Positions 7,932 to 16,468 of a stretch of 40,251 nucleotides of DNA are shown piece by piece. The first letter of the stretch is position 1; every line of letters begins with the position of its first letter. Source of the stretch: Ferruginibacter sp. HRS2-29 (GTDB lineage Bacteria; Bacteroidota; Bacteroidia; Chitinophagales; Chitinophagaceae); contig NZ_RJUB01000018.1 in assembly GCF_024343615.1 (NCBI RefSeq), positions 1 through 40,251 on the forward strand. The letters run 5' to 3'. The position numbers were made by a program, and so were the translations under genes. The notes beneath the pieces are model-generated. The model made no database searches and was not told the origin of the DNA. It worked only from the letters and a program-made list of their open reading frames with translations.

Positions 7932-8288
7932 TTATGCTTCCGCTTTTTGTGGTTCTGAATTTTTTACACCACTTCTCTTTTTAGCATTATACTCGACGGC
8001 GTATTTATCGAGTACAGTGAACATGTGACGCATAGCTGATTCGTCACGCAAAAGTTGAATTTTCAACTTTTCATTGAAGCTGGTTGGCGCAGAATACTCC
8101 ATTACCCAATAAAGACCAGTGGTCTTTTTGGCTACCGGATAGGCCAGTGATTTCAATCCCCATGGTTTGGTGTTTACTACTTCTCCACCATTGTCTGTAA
8201 CAAGGGCTTCGTATTTTTTCTGAGCGGCTTTATATTCCTCTTCAGATAACACCGGGGTAAAAATCACCATCAATTCGTAGTTGCTCAT
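7932..8288 (-). CDS. rpsF: 30S ribosomal protein S6
   Basis: The 118-aa protein is bS6, opening MSNYELMVIFTPVLSEEE and carrying GGEVVNTKPWGLKSLAYPV and GLYWVMEYSA, the typical S6 ferredoxin-like core. It partners S18 on 16S rRNA. The C-terminal ~20 residues are a charged extension. It is the first gene of the rpsF-rpsR-rplI operon, with a good promoter candidate about 60 bp upstream. S6:S18 autoregulation through the leader is known in other bacteria, but I did not see the structure here with confidence. Confidence 0.97.
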   Translation of the reverse strand: MSNYELMVIFTPVLSEEEYKAAQKKYEALVTDNGGEVVNTKPWGLKSLAYPVAKKTTGLYWVMEYSAPTSFNEKLKIQLLRDESAMRHMFTVLDKYAVEYNAKKRSGVKNSEPQKAEA

Positions 8289-8345
8289 TTTACCTGTTTT
8301 TGTTTATAAAAAAAATTGTTATTCCCGTTCATTTTAAACGGGGGG

Positions 8346-8376
8346 CAAAAGTAATGTTTTTTTGCTTAAAAACAAC
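8346..8376 (-). promoter_or_regulatory. promoter of rpsF-rpsR-rplI
   Basis: On the minus strand, TACTTTTG (8353-8346) matches TAnnTTTG, and GTTG, one base from TTTG, lies exactly 19 bp upstream (8376-8373). The predicted start of transcription is about 50 nt before the rpsF ATG. Confidence 0.6.
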
Positions 8377-8434
8377 AATTAATCCTGATTTAAAGGCGGG
8401 GCAACAGATTTCAGGCGGCAGCCTGCCCGATAAC

Positions 8435-8458
8435 AAAGAGGGCCCGCAGGCCCCCTTT
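8435..8458 (-). terminator. terminator of the DUF3494 protein gene
   Basis: Read on the minus strand, AAAGGGGGCC and GGGCCCTCTTT form a GC-rich stem with short loop, ending in a T run and lying 27 bp past the stop codon. A U-rich flank on both sides suggests that it can work in both directions. Confidence 0.65.
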
Positions 8459-8484
8459 ATTCTAAAAATGATCTTATATCCAGC

Positions 8485-10374
8485 CTAATTTTTTATGAAC
8501 TGCTGGTTTTCAAATGCCTGTGTTGCTGTTATTTTAATAGTATATAATCCCGGCGCGAACGACTGTACATTTTCCTGCAGGCTGTTGGTGCCGGCCAATA
8601 GCTTTTTATTGGTAGAAAAAACGACCCTGCCTGCAACATCTATCATCTGGATATAGGCCGTTTCGGCTTTCTTGCTGGCGATTGAAAGCGTAATGGTTTG
8701 GGATACAGGGTTTGGCGAAACCTGCAGACTTGTTTTTCCAGGGAAAACGACCTTTACCACATTGGAATACGAACTCCTGGCGTCATTGTCCTTCATATTC
8801 AACCTATAAAAAAGAATGTCATTGGAAAGGCCGATATTTTTCACCCTGAAAGCATAATCCTTTTCTCCCGATGAAGATCCCGCGGCGGTTACTGTACCGG
8901 CGATATTAAAGTTTGTGCCATCGGTGCTTTGCTCAATATCAAAAGCGGAAGTATTGCTTTCACCGGAGGTTTTCCAATTCAGCAACGCATCATACCCTTG
9001 CCTGTTCCCGGTAAACTTCAGCAGCCTCAACGGGAGCAGGCTGCAGGCTGCAAGCCCTGGAATATTAGCATTGATGGCTGCTGTGCTGAATGCTCCGTTG
9101 GTAGTAAGGGCACGGCCCTGCAGGTTAACACCGGTGTTGATGCTGATAGCTGCATTATTAGATATAAGCGTGCCTTTAAAAACGGAAAAATCATTGATGG
9201 TGGTGGCGCCATCAACTTTCCAATATACATTTTTGGCCTGTGCGCCATTCATGAGTATAACGGAAGAAAAAGTGCCCGTTGATAAGGCGCCGTTTATTTT
9301 TATAACAAAAATCGCATCGGTATTTTGTTCTGCATTGAGATAAAGGTTGCCATTGAACGACGTTGCAGCATTGAGCAGGTAGGTATGTGGAGTAAGTACC
9401 AGGTCGTTGCCAAATTGGGCCGGGAACAACAATTCGATATCGTGTGGCAATAAATTAAGGTAATTGTATACCGTCAGCAGGTCGGAAGCACATTGAGCAG
9501 TAGATACATCGGGAATGGGATGGATCTTGCCAGTTACGTTGAGGGGGGCGAACCCGCCTGTGATGCCTACATTGGTGCCGATATCGCCGGTGGCAAAGCT
9601 CGTTCCGGCATTGGTCATTGCCCCGTTACCGGAAAAAAGTACGTAACAGGCCGTGCTGGCCAGGAAGGGTGCCATTGGCCCCGCAAGTACTACACCCGAG
9701 CATCCCGACGGGACCTTTGCCATAGTATTGTTAAGTGTAATTGCACCTGTAGTGGAGAGGGCCCTTCCATCAAGTGTAACGCCGGAAGCGAGGTCGATGG
9801 CGCCATTATTGGCGATGATAGTACCGCGTATAGTGGCAAGCGAAGCAATATTTACTGCGCCTTCCACCTTCCAGAACACCCGGCAGGCGAGTGCGCCATT
9901 GATAAGAATGATGCGGGATGATGCAGTGGCCGAAAAGGGTGCAGACATACGGAAAATAAATACCGCGTCCGGATTGTTTTGTGCATCAAGCGTGAGGTCG
10001 TTGCTTAGGGTGGTATTGCCGCTGATGTCGTATACGCCGGCATTTAAAGTCTCGTTGCCCAGGGCAGGGGCATGCACATTTGTTTGAACGGCTGAATTGA
10101 TCTGTTCATAGGCTAGTTGCAGGTCGGCTTTGCATAAGAGCGTGGCAGCATCGGTGGTATGCATCACACCGTTTACATTACCAAAGTCGGTAATAGCGCC
10201 ACTATTGGTCCCTACATTACCGGTAATGTGCGAAATACCTGTATTGGTAATGGCGCCGGTGCCGGTAAATAATACAAAGCCTTCTGCCGATCCTAAGACC
10301 GGGGCTTGTGCAATAACATGGTTTGAAAAAATACAGGCGAAGCCTGCAATCAGGAGTAGAGTTCTGGTTTTCAT
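8485..10374 (-). CDS. secreted protein with two ice-binding-like (DUF3494) domains and T9SS tail
   Basis: The 629-aa protein starts at ATG 10374 with a signal peptide (MKTRTLLLIAGFACIFSNHVIAQ). Two tandem DUF3494 domains follow (about 25-225 and 232-430). Both open with FVLFTG/YVLFSGNGAMTN, have a TG-D/NIGTN turn and share the DAVFIF and VFWKV/VYWKV strands. DUF3494 proteins are beta-solenoids; some bind ice, others act as adhesins. The C-terminus has an LPLRLLKFTG linker and an Ig-like segment, then a type A T9SS sorting domain (VSPNPVSQTITLSI ... GLYTIKI), so it should be exported by T9SS and anchored or released at the surface. Ice binding cannot be confirmed from sequence. An AraC regulator gene is immediately upstream on the same strand. 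Confidence 0.9.
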   Translation of the reverse strand: MKTRTLLLIAGFACIFSNHVIAQAPVLGSAEGFVLFTGTGAITNTGISHITGNVGTNSGAITDFGNVNGVMHTTDAATLLCKADLQLAYEQINSAVQTNVHAPALGNETLNAGVYDISGNTTLSNDLTLDAQNNPDAVFIFRMSAPFSATASSRIILINGALACRVFWKVEGAVNIASLATIRGTIIANNGAIDLASGVTLDGRALSTTGAITLNNTMAKVPSGCSGVVLAGPMAPFLASTACYVLFSGNGAMTNAGTSFATGDIGTNVGITGGFAPLNVTGKIHPIPDVSTAQCASDLLTVYNYLNLLPHDIELLFPAQFGNDLVLTPHTYLLNAATSFNGNLYLNAEQNTDAIFVIKINGALSTGTFSSVILMNGAQAKNVYWKVDGATTINDFSVFKGTLISNNAAISINTGVNLQGRALTTNGAFSTAAINANIPGLAACSLLPLRLLKFTGNRQGYDALLNWKTSGESNTSAFDIEQSTDGTNFNIAGTVTAAGSSSGEKDYAFRVKNIGLSNDILFYRLNMKDNDARSSYSNVVKVVFPGKTSLQVSPNPVSQTITLSIASKKAETAYIQMIDVAGRVVFSTNKKLLAGTNSLQENVQSFAPGLYTIKITATQAFENQQFIKN

Positions 10375-10457
10375 TTTTGGACTTATTGGTTTAAGTCTCA
10401 AAGTTGAATCCTTTTTACCGGGAACAGTTGTATATCGTCGTTATTATATTATATCCG

Positions 10458-11018
10458 TTACAGGTTTTCCAATTCTATACGGTGCTTTTTTTTCAGGGTT
10501 TTAAAAAATGAAGGAGTAAGCCCGGTAACCTTTTTAAACTGCGTAGACAAATGCTGTACACTCCCGTATTGCAGCAGGTAAGCTATCTGCGTGAGGGTAA
10601 GTTCGTCATACATGATGAGTTCTTTTGCCCTTTCTATCTTATGGGTAATGATGAAATGTTGTATGGTCATTCCATGGGTATGCGAGAAGAAGTTGGAAAG
10701 GTAGGTATAGTCGTAATGAAGCGTTTTACTTAAATGGGCTGAATAATCCTTCACGGGTGATTCATCTGAATAATGCACCATATCCACTATTACATTCTTT
10801 ATCTTCTCCAGCAGGATGCTTGCTCTTGAATCGAGTATTTCAAGGCCGGAACGTTTCAGGTTTTTGTTCAGTTCCTTGAGTTGCTGCTTCGTTATTTTTT
10901 CGGTGGTTTCTACAACGCCGAGTTCAACCGACAGGGGATGTAACCCCAATGCCGAAAACTCTTCCTGTACGAGCATCTTGCACCGCCGGCTGACCATAAA
11001 TTTTATATATGTTTTCAT
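10458..11018 (-). CDS. AraC-family transcriptional regulator
   Basis: The 186-aa protein has an N-terminal alpha/beta region (about 1-60) of the kind found in a Bacteroidota AraC subgroup in which this part resembles a small metal-binding (HMA-like) fold. Only a single Cys (RRCKM) remains here, so metal binding is doubtful. The C-terminal two-HTH AraC domain covers about 95-182, with YLSNFFSHTHGMTIQHFI, HKIERAKELI and the second HTH LTQIAYLLQYGSVQHLSTQFKKVTG. ATG at 11018 is preferred to a GTG three codons upstream. It may regulate the DUF3494 gene 84 bp downstream, a guess from adjacency. It is followed on its 5' side by a 350-bp gap full of TGCACA palindromes. Confidence 0.88.
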   Translation of the reverse strand: MKTYIKFMVSRRCKMLVQEEFSALGLHPLSVELGVVETTEKITKQQLKELNKNLKRSGLEILDSRASILLEKIKNVIVDMVHYSDESPVKDYSAHLSKTLHYDYTYLSNFFSHTHGMTIQHFIITHKIERAKELIMYDELTLTQIAYLLQYGSVQHLSTQFKKVTGLTPSFFKTLKKKHRIELENL

Positions 11019-11215
11019 AAGAGGCACAACAGCGCAGATCTTTTTTCTGTACCGGCCCTAAATATATACTTATTCGGCGGTAGCGGCCGGTAAAGTTATT
11101 TCGTATTCGCTTTCAGCAAGTCGGCCGCATCCCCGCTCTATTTTTCATCCCCGTTATGATAAACGTGTACCGCGATGTCTTATAACGTCTAAACATTGCT
11201 TACGGAAATTTATTC

Positions 11216-11370
11216 TTTTGTGCAGTTTTGAAAAAAAAGCAATTTTTATTTTTTGTGCACAGATAATTTTGTGCAGTTTGTGATCAGAAGCTATTTTTTA
11301 TTTTTTCTGCACAATATTATTTGTGCAGAAAAAATGTGCAGTTGTATAACTGCACAAAATATTTGTGCAG
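11216..11370. repeat. cluster of TGCACAA / TTGTGCA palindromes
   Basis: The 360-bp gap between the AraC and M14 genes holds at least eight copies of CTGCACA/TGTGCAG or near copies. Three perfect hairpins can be drawn: CTGCACAA (11307-11314) with 11321-11328; GTGCAGTT (11336-11343) with 11348-11355; CTGCACAAA (11350-11358) with 11362-11370. The last two share 11350-11355 and exclude each other. On the minus strand the first is followed by a U-rich run and could terminate the M14 transcript. Confidence 0.8.
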
Positions 11371-11378
11371 TTATAGAT

Positions 11379-13103
11379 TTATTCTATCCAATACACCGGG
11401 TATTGCAAATGTGCTTTTTCGTAATACGGAGAATTGCGGTAGATGAAATCCAGTATGGCTTCGCTGTCTTTTGCGAAAGCGGGGTCGGCCGCTTTCTTTT
11501 CGGCCAGCTTCTGCTGAAGCAATGAATCGTTTTTCAACACCTGGGCGGCAATATCTTCCCAGCGGTAATCGCTGTAACCCTCTTTTTGCTGTAAGATAGC
11601 ATCGAAGAAGTTCCAGGCAAAGAACGAATCGTCGCCGGTGGGGGTGAGCATTTCCATAAGGTAACGCCTGGCCGGCTGATCGAGCCGGATGATCACATCG
11701 CCGGGCTGGAACTGTACAGGTTTCTTTGGCAGTACGGTTGCTTTCACGTTGTAATTCCGGTGATGCTTCTCGTAAGGGAATGCCATCGATTTGTAGCTGT
11801 CGATATGGTAAGAAGAAACCTCATACGTGGCCGGCTGCTGTACGTAACTCATTTCCACGCCGTTATTTTTCAGGCGCTCAATCACTTCATGCCATCCCTG
11901 CGGGATGATGAAAGTGGTGGGTGCATTTATGGAATCCATGCCGGTAAAATGATCGAAATATTTTATCTCCCGGGTATAGGGTTTGCTGTGGCTGTAAAAC
12001 ATTTTCATCAGCCCTGTGGCTTCGCTTAGTGAACTGTCGCGTTCATAACCTTTGAAAATGACCTGGCGGAAAGTACTGGTATCGGCTTTCCATTTCAATG
12101 GAAATATAGTTTGTGCTTTCAGTTCATTCCTGGCCTTTGTACGGGCATCCAATAATTCCGTGGCGTGGAGGGATGCCTGTTGTATAAAGGTTACCATGAG
12201 ATCGTACGTTGACTGCACTCTTTCTTTATAGGGTTTCAGCATGTGGGTTTCGGGCATGAAAGAGAGTGTTTGAAAAAGTGCCGCATATCCCGAAGAATAC
12301 CTCGGCGGATCGTAAAACATCTTCATGCCTTTGCTGAAGTCGGTAAATTCAAAATCCACATAGGGAATAAGTTCCCATTTTTTATCGGCCATGCCTTTGT
12401 AGATGGCCGGCTCAAATGTATTGCGCAGCCATCCGCCGAGTGTGGGACCGAGTTTGTCGTATTGGGTGGAGATGAGCGTCATCGTGTGCTGGTAATCGGC
12501 ACCATCGCTCACATGGTTGTCGATGAGTATTTCGGGATCGAGGTAATGAAAGATGCGGGCGAATGTAGCGGCTTCTTTACTGTCGGTCTTGGTGAAATCG
12601 CGGTTGAGGTCGAGGTTTTGTGAGTTGCCGCGGAAGCCGTATTCTGCGGGGCCGTTCTGGTTGGCACGTGTGTAGGTATTGCGGTTGAGGCAGCCGCCGA
12701 TATTGTATACGGGAATGAAAGCCAGGGTTACATTTTGCGGCAGCGTTATTTTTTTATTTACAATATCCCTCACCAGCATCATGCTGGCATCGATGCCATC
12801 GGGTTCGCCGGGGTGTATGCCGTTGTTGATGAGGATCACTGCTTTTTTTTGCCGGTGCCAGGTTTTGGGATCAAATTTTTGATCGGCACTTAACAATACC
12901 AGGTGCAGGGGTTTGCCGGCATCGCCGGAGCCCCATGCGGCTATTTTTATTTCGCGGTGTTGCTTTGCCAGGTGGTAGTACCATTGAATGGCCTGCTGGT
13001 AGGTGGCGGTTTGGGTGCCGTAGGATTGTTCGAAAACGGTTTGCTGGGCATGGGAATAAAAACAGAGAAGAGTGTATGGGATAAACAGGAGTAGTTGCTT
13101 CAT
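11379..13103 (-). CDS. secreted M14-family zinc metallopeptidase
   Basis: The 574-aa protein begins with a signal peptide (LLLFIPYTLLCFYSHAQ) and a carboxypeptidase A-like (M14) domain in residues about 25-300. The zinc ligands are seen as HPGE in NNGIHPGEPDG, with the third His in LIDNHVSDGADY. SQNLDLNRDF provides the Asn-Arg substrate-carboxylate site typical of M14. The C-terminal ~270 residues are a beta-rich accessory part without T9SS tail, so it is likely periplasmic. It should trim C-terminal residues from peptides, or cleave cell-wall peptides; the substrate is open. The gene stands alone between a palindrome cluster and a terminator. Confidence 0.9.
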   Translation of the reverse strand: MKQLLLFIPYTLLCFYSHAQQTVFEQSYGTQTATYQQAIQWYYHLAKQHREIKIAAWGSGDAGKPLHLVLLSADQKFDPKTWHRQKKAVILINNGIHPGEPDGIDASMMLVRDIVNKKITLPQNVTLAFIPVYNIGGCLNRNTYTRANQNGPAEYGFRGNSQNLDLNRDFTKTDSKEAATFARIFHYLDPEILIDNHVSDGADYQHTMTLISTQYDKLGPTLGGWLRNTFEPAIYKGMADKKWELIPYVDFEFTDFSKGMKMFYDPPRYSSGYAALFQTLSFMPETHMLKPYKERVQSTYDLMVTFIQQASLHATELLDARTKARNELKAQTIFPLKWKADTSTFRQVIFKGYERDSSLSEATGLMKMFYSHSKPYTREIKYFDHFTGMDSINAPTTFIIPQGWHEVIERLKNNGVEMSYVQQPATYEVSSYHIDSYKSMAFPYEKHHRNYNVKATVLPKKPVQFQPGDVIIRLDQPARRYLMEMLTPTGDDSFFAWNFFDAILQQKEGYSDYRWEDIAAQVLKNDSLLQQKLAEKKAADPAFAKDSEAILDFIYRNSPYYEKAHLQYPVYWIE

Positions 13104-13129
13104 AAATTAAAATTAGGCAAAAATTAAAA

Positions 13130-13161
13130 CCCCCGACAGGGTTGTGAACCGCTGTCGGGGG
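13130..13161 (-). terminator. terminator of the endonuclease I gene
   Basis: CCCCCGACAG (13130-13139) and CTGTCGGGGG (13152-13161) form a perfect 10-bp stem with a 12-base loop. On the minus strand TTTTAATTTTTG follows. It lies about 30 bp beyond the stop codon of the gene at 13190. Confidence 0.88.
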
Positions 13162-13189
13162 CTTTATCCTTTGCGCCTTTGTTTGAAAC

Positions 13190-15754
13190 TTATTTTATCA
13201 CTACAAATGATTCATTGATCACCTGTGAGTTGTTGGATATCTTAATAAAATACCTTCCTGATGCCAATCCTTTTACATCCAGCGGAATATTGATGTCGCC
13301 TACGGCAACTGACCGCTGCATCACTACACGGCCGGAGATATCGGTTACTACCAGCGTGCTTCTTGCAGCAAGTGTCTGCATCAGCTTGATGGTAAGATTA
13401 CCTACGGTAGGGTTGGGGTATACAAGCGCATTAGAGAGGTTATTGTTGAGCTTCACCGCTGCTATCCTGCTGTACTGGAAGCTGCCGTCGATGTCGATCA
13501 TTTTAAGGCGGTAGTAAGCGGAAGCTGTAGAAGGCAGGTTGTTATCGGTAAAGGAATAGTTGGCAAGGTTTTGCCCCGCTACTTCGCCTATCTTGTTGAA
13601 AGCGATACCATCGGTGCTGCGTTCCACTTCGTATTTACGGAAATTGGTTTCGTAGGTAGCATACCATTTCAGCAAGGCGGTCTCATTATTTTTTACTGCC
13701 GTAAAGTCGGTGATGGTAACAGGTACCACGCCTGTGCACTGAAATACCAATGCTGCATATTCCGGATGATCTACATACGGGTTCCTGTTGTGCTGGCCTG
13801 ATTGGTAATAGATCGCGTTGTTGCGGTCGATCTCTTTCTGGCTTACCGGGTCCTGGTTGATCCATTTGAAAACGAGCTTGAGGTACCATAGATCATAGAT
13901 CTGTAATCTCCTTTTTGCCACATCCGGTTCGTCGCTGGTGCTAAGGAAAAGCGGGGAAGCTTCGGTATTGCCCGACCAGTTCTGGCTGATGATCTCATCT
14001 TCATAACGTGTAGCCATGTACAAGCTGGTGCGTGCAAGATCACCTTTATAAGCGTTAATAGGTTCAAACACGGTACCGGTATAACCGAAGTTGTTACCGG
14101 TGCCGAGCTTGCTACCATTGGTAGAAGTAAAGCTGGCATTGGTCACTTCTCCATATGGAAAATTGCTGCGTTTGCCATTTACCCAGCCATCGGTTGGATA
14201 AAGATGTTGTATATCCGAGAACATCGGAGAAGCATCGTTAAACCATGATTTTGGAGTGGAGTGTTCACGGTTGTAACAATCGCCTTCGCTGTCGTATTGG
14301 CCGCAGGCATTGGTACCAAAAGTATAAGTGTATGCTTCCGCACCGGTAGGGTTGTCTGAATAGATATCCCAGATAATGTTGGCTGTATTTGCATCATTGC
14401 GGTGGATATCGGTAAACTGGTATGCCTGGTACACACCATCATAGCTTATATTTACATAACCATTTCCGCTGATAGTTTTCAATGCAGTTTTAAGTGGCTG
14501 GCAACTCAGGCTCGCTGCGCTGTTATAGAATCCTGCCGGTATACCTGTTGAATTATTGGAAGTTGTATCCGCATTGAACATTGGAACAGTATTGTAAAAT
14601 GGTTGCCCGGAGCATTCCGTATTCGCTGAAAAATAATAAAAATAATAAATTGTATTCTGCGTGAGGCCATACACTGCAAACGATGTATTTGCGCCAACGC
14701 TGGCAACAATACCATTTCCAAATGTTTGTCCTGGAGTGTATACTGTACCATTTACAGGTGTCGCGTTCAGGTTGGTTCCTATAGTATATACAACCAGGTA
14801 GCTGTTTGCTCCCGATGCGGGTGTAAAGTTTACCGAAATACTGGTATTGGAGGTTGAGTTTGAAATTGGGGTCGATGGAGGTGCCGAAGGCGGTGTGGTA
14901 CATGCCGCCAATGGGGATGTAGTGGCTACACCGGTAAGCGGATTGGTATTGACATAATTGTTTCCTGCGCCGCAGTCGTTATTCACAGCAAAAATGTAAT
15001 AATAATACGTGGTGCTCGCTGTAAGGTTGACATCGTTGAAGTTGGCTGCCGTTACATAACCTACTACCGTACCGCCTCCGAATGCTTGTCCGGCAGTGTA
15101 ACTTACTCCGTCAACGGGATTGGCACTGAGTGTAGGTGCGAGTGAACGAACTACAAAATATGCATCCGCAGCAGGAGTTACCGGGGTAAAATCACCTGAA
15201 ATAGTTGTGGGGGTAATGCTCAGGTTGAGATCTTCCGGTTGTGCTGTAGGTTCGGTACAAGGAACCCCGTTGCCTGTCCAGCTGATATCATCTATTCCCA
15301 GGCGATTGGTATTGGCTGCGCTCAATTGCCTTATTTCTAATTTAAAAGTTCCGGAAACGTTTATCGGAAGTGAGTAATCGGTAGAAGCATTGGAGGTGGC
15401 TGTTACCGTAGTGCCGTATTGGGTATTGTTGATGAATACTCCAAAGGTTGCGGAGCCGGTATTGGCCAGGGCGTATTTAAAGCTGATGGTGCCGATGCCG
15501 TTGGGAATATTATCGCACGATACGATACCGGTAGTATTGCGCATGATGATATGTGTGCCGGTAAAGCCGGTGATATTTCCGCCGCCATCTGTACGGCCCA
15601 CCGCATTCCAGGTAAGGCCATTGTCGCCTGTCCAGGTGATGGCAGTGTAGGTAGAGCCGGTTGCCGGAGCATTTGTGAAGCTTTCGGTTCCCTGTGCTTT
15701 GGTAACGTGGGAGAGAAGGATAGCGCTAATAAGGAGCGTGTATATTTTGAGCAT
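13190..15754 (-). CDS. secreted endonuclease I-family nuclease with T9SS sorting domain
   Basis: The 854-aa protein has a signal peptide (LLISAILLSHVTKAQ) and a jelly-roll-like domain (about 20-170, ending IDDISWTGNG). Two fibronectin III-like repeats (about 175-280 and 290-395) follow, then an endonuclease I (EndA/NucM) domain (about 415-675). The last shows DCYNREHSTPKSWF near residue 495, with the catalytic His in NREHS, and later ARTSLYMATRY and QHNRNPYVDHPEYA. The C-terminus is a type A T9SS sorting domain (VYPNPTVGNLTIKL ... GRYFIKIS). Family members degrade DNA or RNA non-specifically; here the enzyme should act outside the cell, for nutrient uptake. The start is ATG 15754; a -7-like box sits about 30 bp upstream. 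Confidence 0.93.
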   Translation of the reverse strand: MLKIYTLLISAILLSHVTKAQGTESFTNAPATGSTYTAITWTGDNGLTWNAVGRTDGGGNITGFTGTHIIMRNTTGIVSCDNIPNGIGTISFKYALANTGSATFGVFINNTQYGTTVTATSNASTDYSLPINVSGTFKLEIRQLSAANTNRLGIDDISWTGNGVPCTEPTAQPEDLNLSITPTTISGDFTPVTPAADAYFVVRSLAPTLSANPVDGVSYTAGQAFGGGTVVGYVTAANFNDVNLTASTTYYYYIFAVNNDCGAGNNYVNTNPLTGVATTSPLAACTTPPSAPPSTPISNSTSNTSISVNFTPASGANSYLVVYTIGTNLNATPVNGTVYTPGQTFGNGIVASVGANTSFAVYGLTQNTIYYFYYFSANTECSGQPFYNTVPMFNADTTSNNSTGIPAGFYNSAASLSCQPLKTALKTISGNGYVNISYDGVYQAYQFTDIHRNDANTANIIWDIYSDNPTGAEAYTYTFGTNACGQYDSEGDCYNREHSTPKSWFNDASPMFSDIQHLYPTDGWVNGKRSNFPYGEVTNASFTSTNGSKLGTGNNFGYTGTVFEPINAYKGDLARTSLYMATRYEDEIISQNWSGNTEASPLFLSTSDEPDVAKRRLQIYDLWYLKLVFKWINQDPVSQKEIDRNNAIYYQSGQHNRNPYVDHPEYAALVFQCTGVVPVTITDFTAVKNNETALLKWYATYETNFRKYEVERSTDGIAFNKIGEVAGQNLANYSFTDNNLPSTASAYYRLKMIDIDGSFQYSRIAAVKLNNNLSNALVYPNPTVGNLTIKLMQTLAARSTLVVTDISGRVVMQRSVAVGDINIPLDVKGLASGRYFIKISNNSQVINESFVVIK

Positions 15755-15782
15755 ACAATCAAGTGTTTGTTTTTCAGACCTG

Positions 15783-15790
15783 CAAAGCTA
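15783..15790 (-). promoter_or_regulatory. candidate -7 box (TAGCTTTG) for the endonuclease gene
   Basis: The minus strand reads TAGCTTTG, matching TAnnTTTG, 29 bp before the ATG. No -33 TTTG lies at standard spacing. Confidence 0.4.
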
Positions 15791-15889
15791 TCCTAAAGAT
15801 GCTTTTACAGGTATTAAGTTATCAACAACAAAGCCCATCAATGTTTATTTGACGGGCTTCGGAAATATTTAGGGATAATACTATAGTAA

Positions 15890-16147
15890 TTACTTAGCTA
15901 ACGCGTTGATCCTTTTAGCGAGCTTGCTCTTCAGGTTAGCAGCTTTATTTTTGTGGATAGTTCCACGTTTTGCTAATTTATCGATCATAGCGTTTACAGA
16001 AGGTAATTTTTCTGTAGCAGCTTTAGTTTCGTCTAATGCTTTGATATCGCGGATAGCGTTACGGGTAGTCTTACCATAATAACGGTTGCGTTCGTTACGT
16101 TTTGCCGCCTGGCGTGTATCTTTTTTAGTAGCTGAGTGATTTGCCAT
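15890..16147 (-). CDS. rpsT: 30S ribosomal protein S20
   Basis: The 85-aa, very basic all-helical protein matches bS20: MANHSATKKDTRQAAKRNERN, then NAIRDIKALDETKA, and a C-terminal helix with AKRGTIHKNKAANLKSKLAKR. S20 is a primary binder of 16S rRNA. It is a single-gene unit as in many Bacteroidota. A TATCTTTG box (16175-16168, minus strand) lies 20 bp upstream of the ATG and probably serves as its promoter, giving a short leader. Confidence 0.97.
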   Translation of the reverse strand: MANHSATKKDTRQAAKRNERNRYYGKTTRNAIRDIKALDETKAATEKLPSVNAMIDKLAKRGTIHKNKAANLKSKLAKRINALAK

Positions 16148-16167
16148 TTAATTCTTTTTTTGGGCTG

Positions 16168-16175
16168 CAAAGATA
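16168..16175 (-). promoter_or_regulatory. candidate -7 box (TATCTTTG) of rpsT
   Basis: The minus strand reads TATCTTTG, an exact TAnnTTTG match, 20 bp before the rpsT ATG. The expected start of transcription would be about 12 nt before the ATG. No clear -33 TTTG is seen. Confidence 0.5.
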
Positions 16176-16281
16176 GGAGTTTAGTTTAATCTTTTGGAGT
16201 TTTTTGAAAGTTTTTTTGATTTTAAGAGAAAAAGTAAAGGGTTTTCAAAAGTAAACCTTGGTTTTAAGCAAGTTATATTTT

Positions 16282-16398
16282 TAACCACCAAGACACAAAG
16301 TACACAAAGTGGCACAAAGCTGGTTTCTCTGATTGTTTTATTTTCTCCCTGGCGAAAACTTTGTGCGCCTTCGTGTTCTTTGTGTCTTTGTAGTTTAA
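16282..16398. repeat. CACAAAG-family inverted repeat
   Basis: AACCACCAAGACACAAAG and onward (16282-16320) faces its imperfect complement at 16367-16397 (TTTGTG units ending TTTGTGTCTTTGTAG) across ~45 bp. It fills most of the 320-bp gap between the divergent rpsT and sucA genes, leaving about 70 bp for the sucA promoter. Confidence 0.8.
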
Positions 16399-16468
16399 AA
16401 TCACCAAAAAAGCACGATATTTGCAGCCAAATTATAAATTTCCGACAAAAACTCATTAATAAGGCGCC

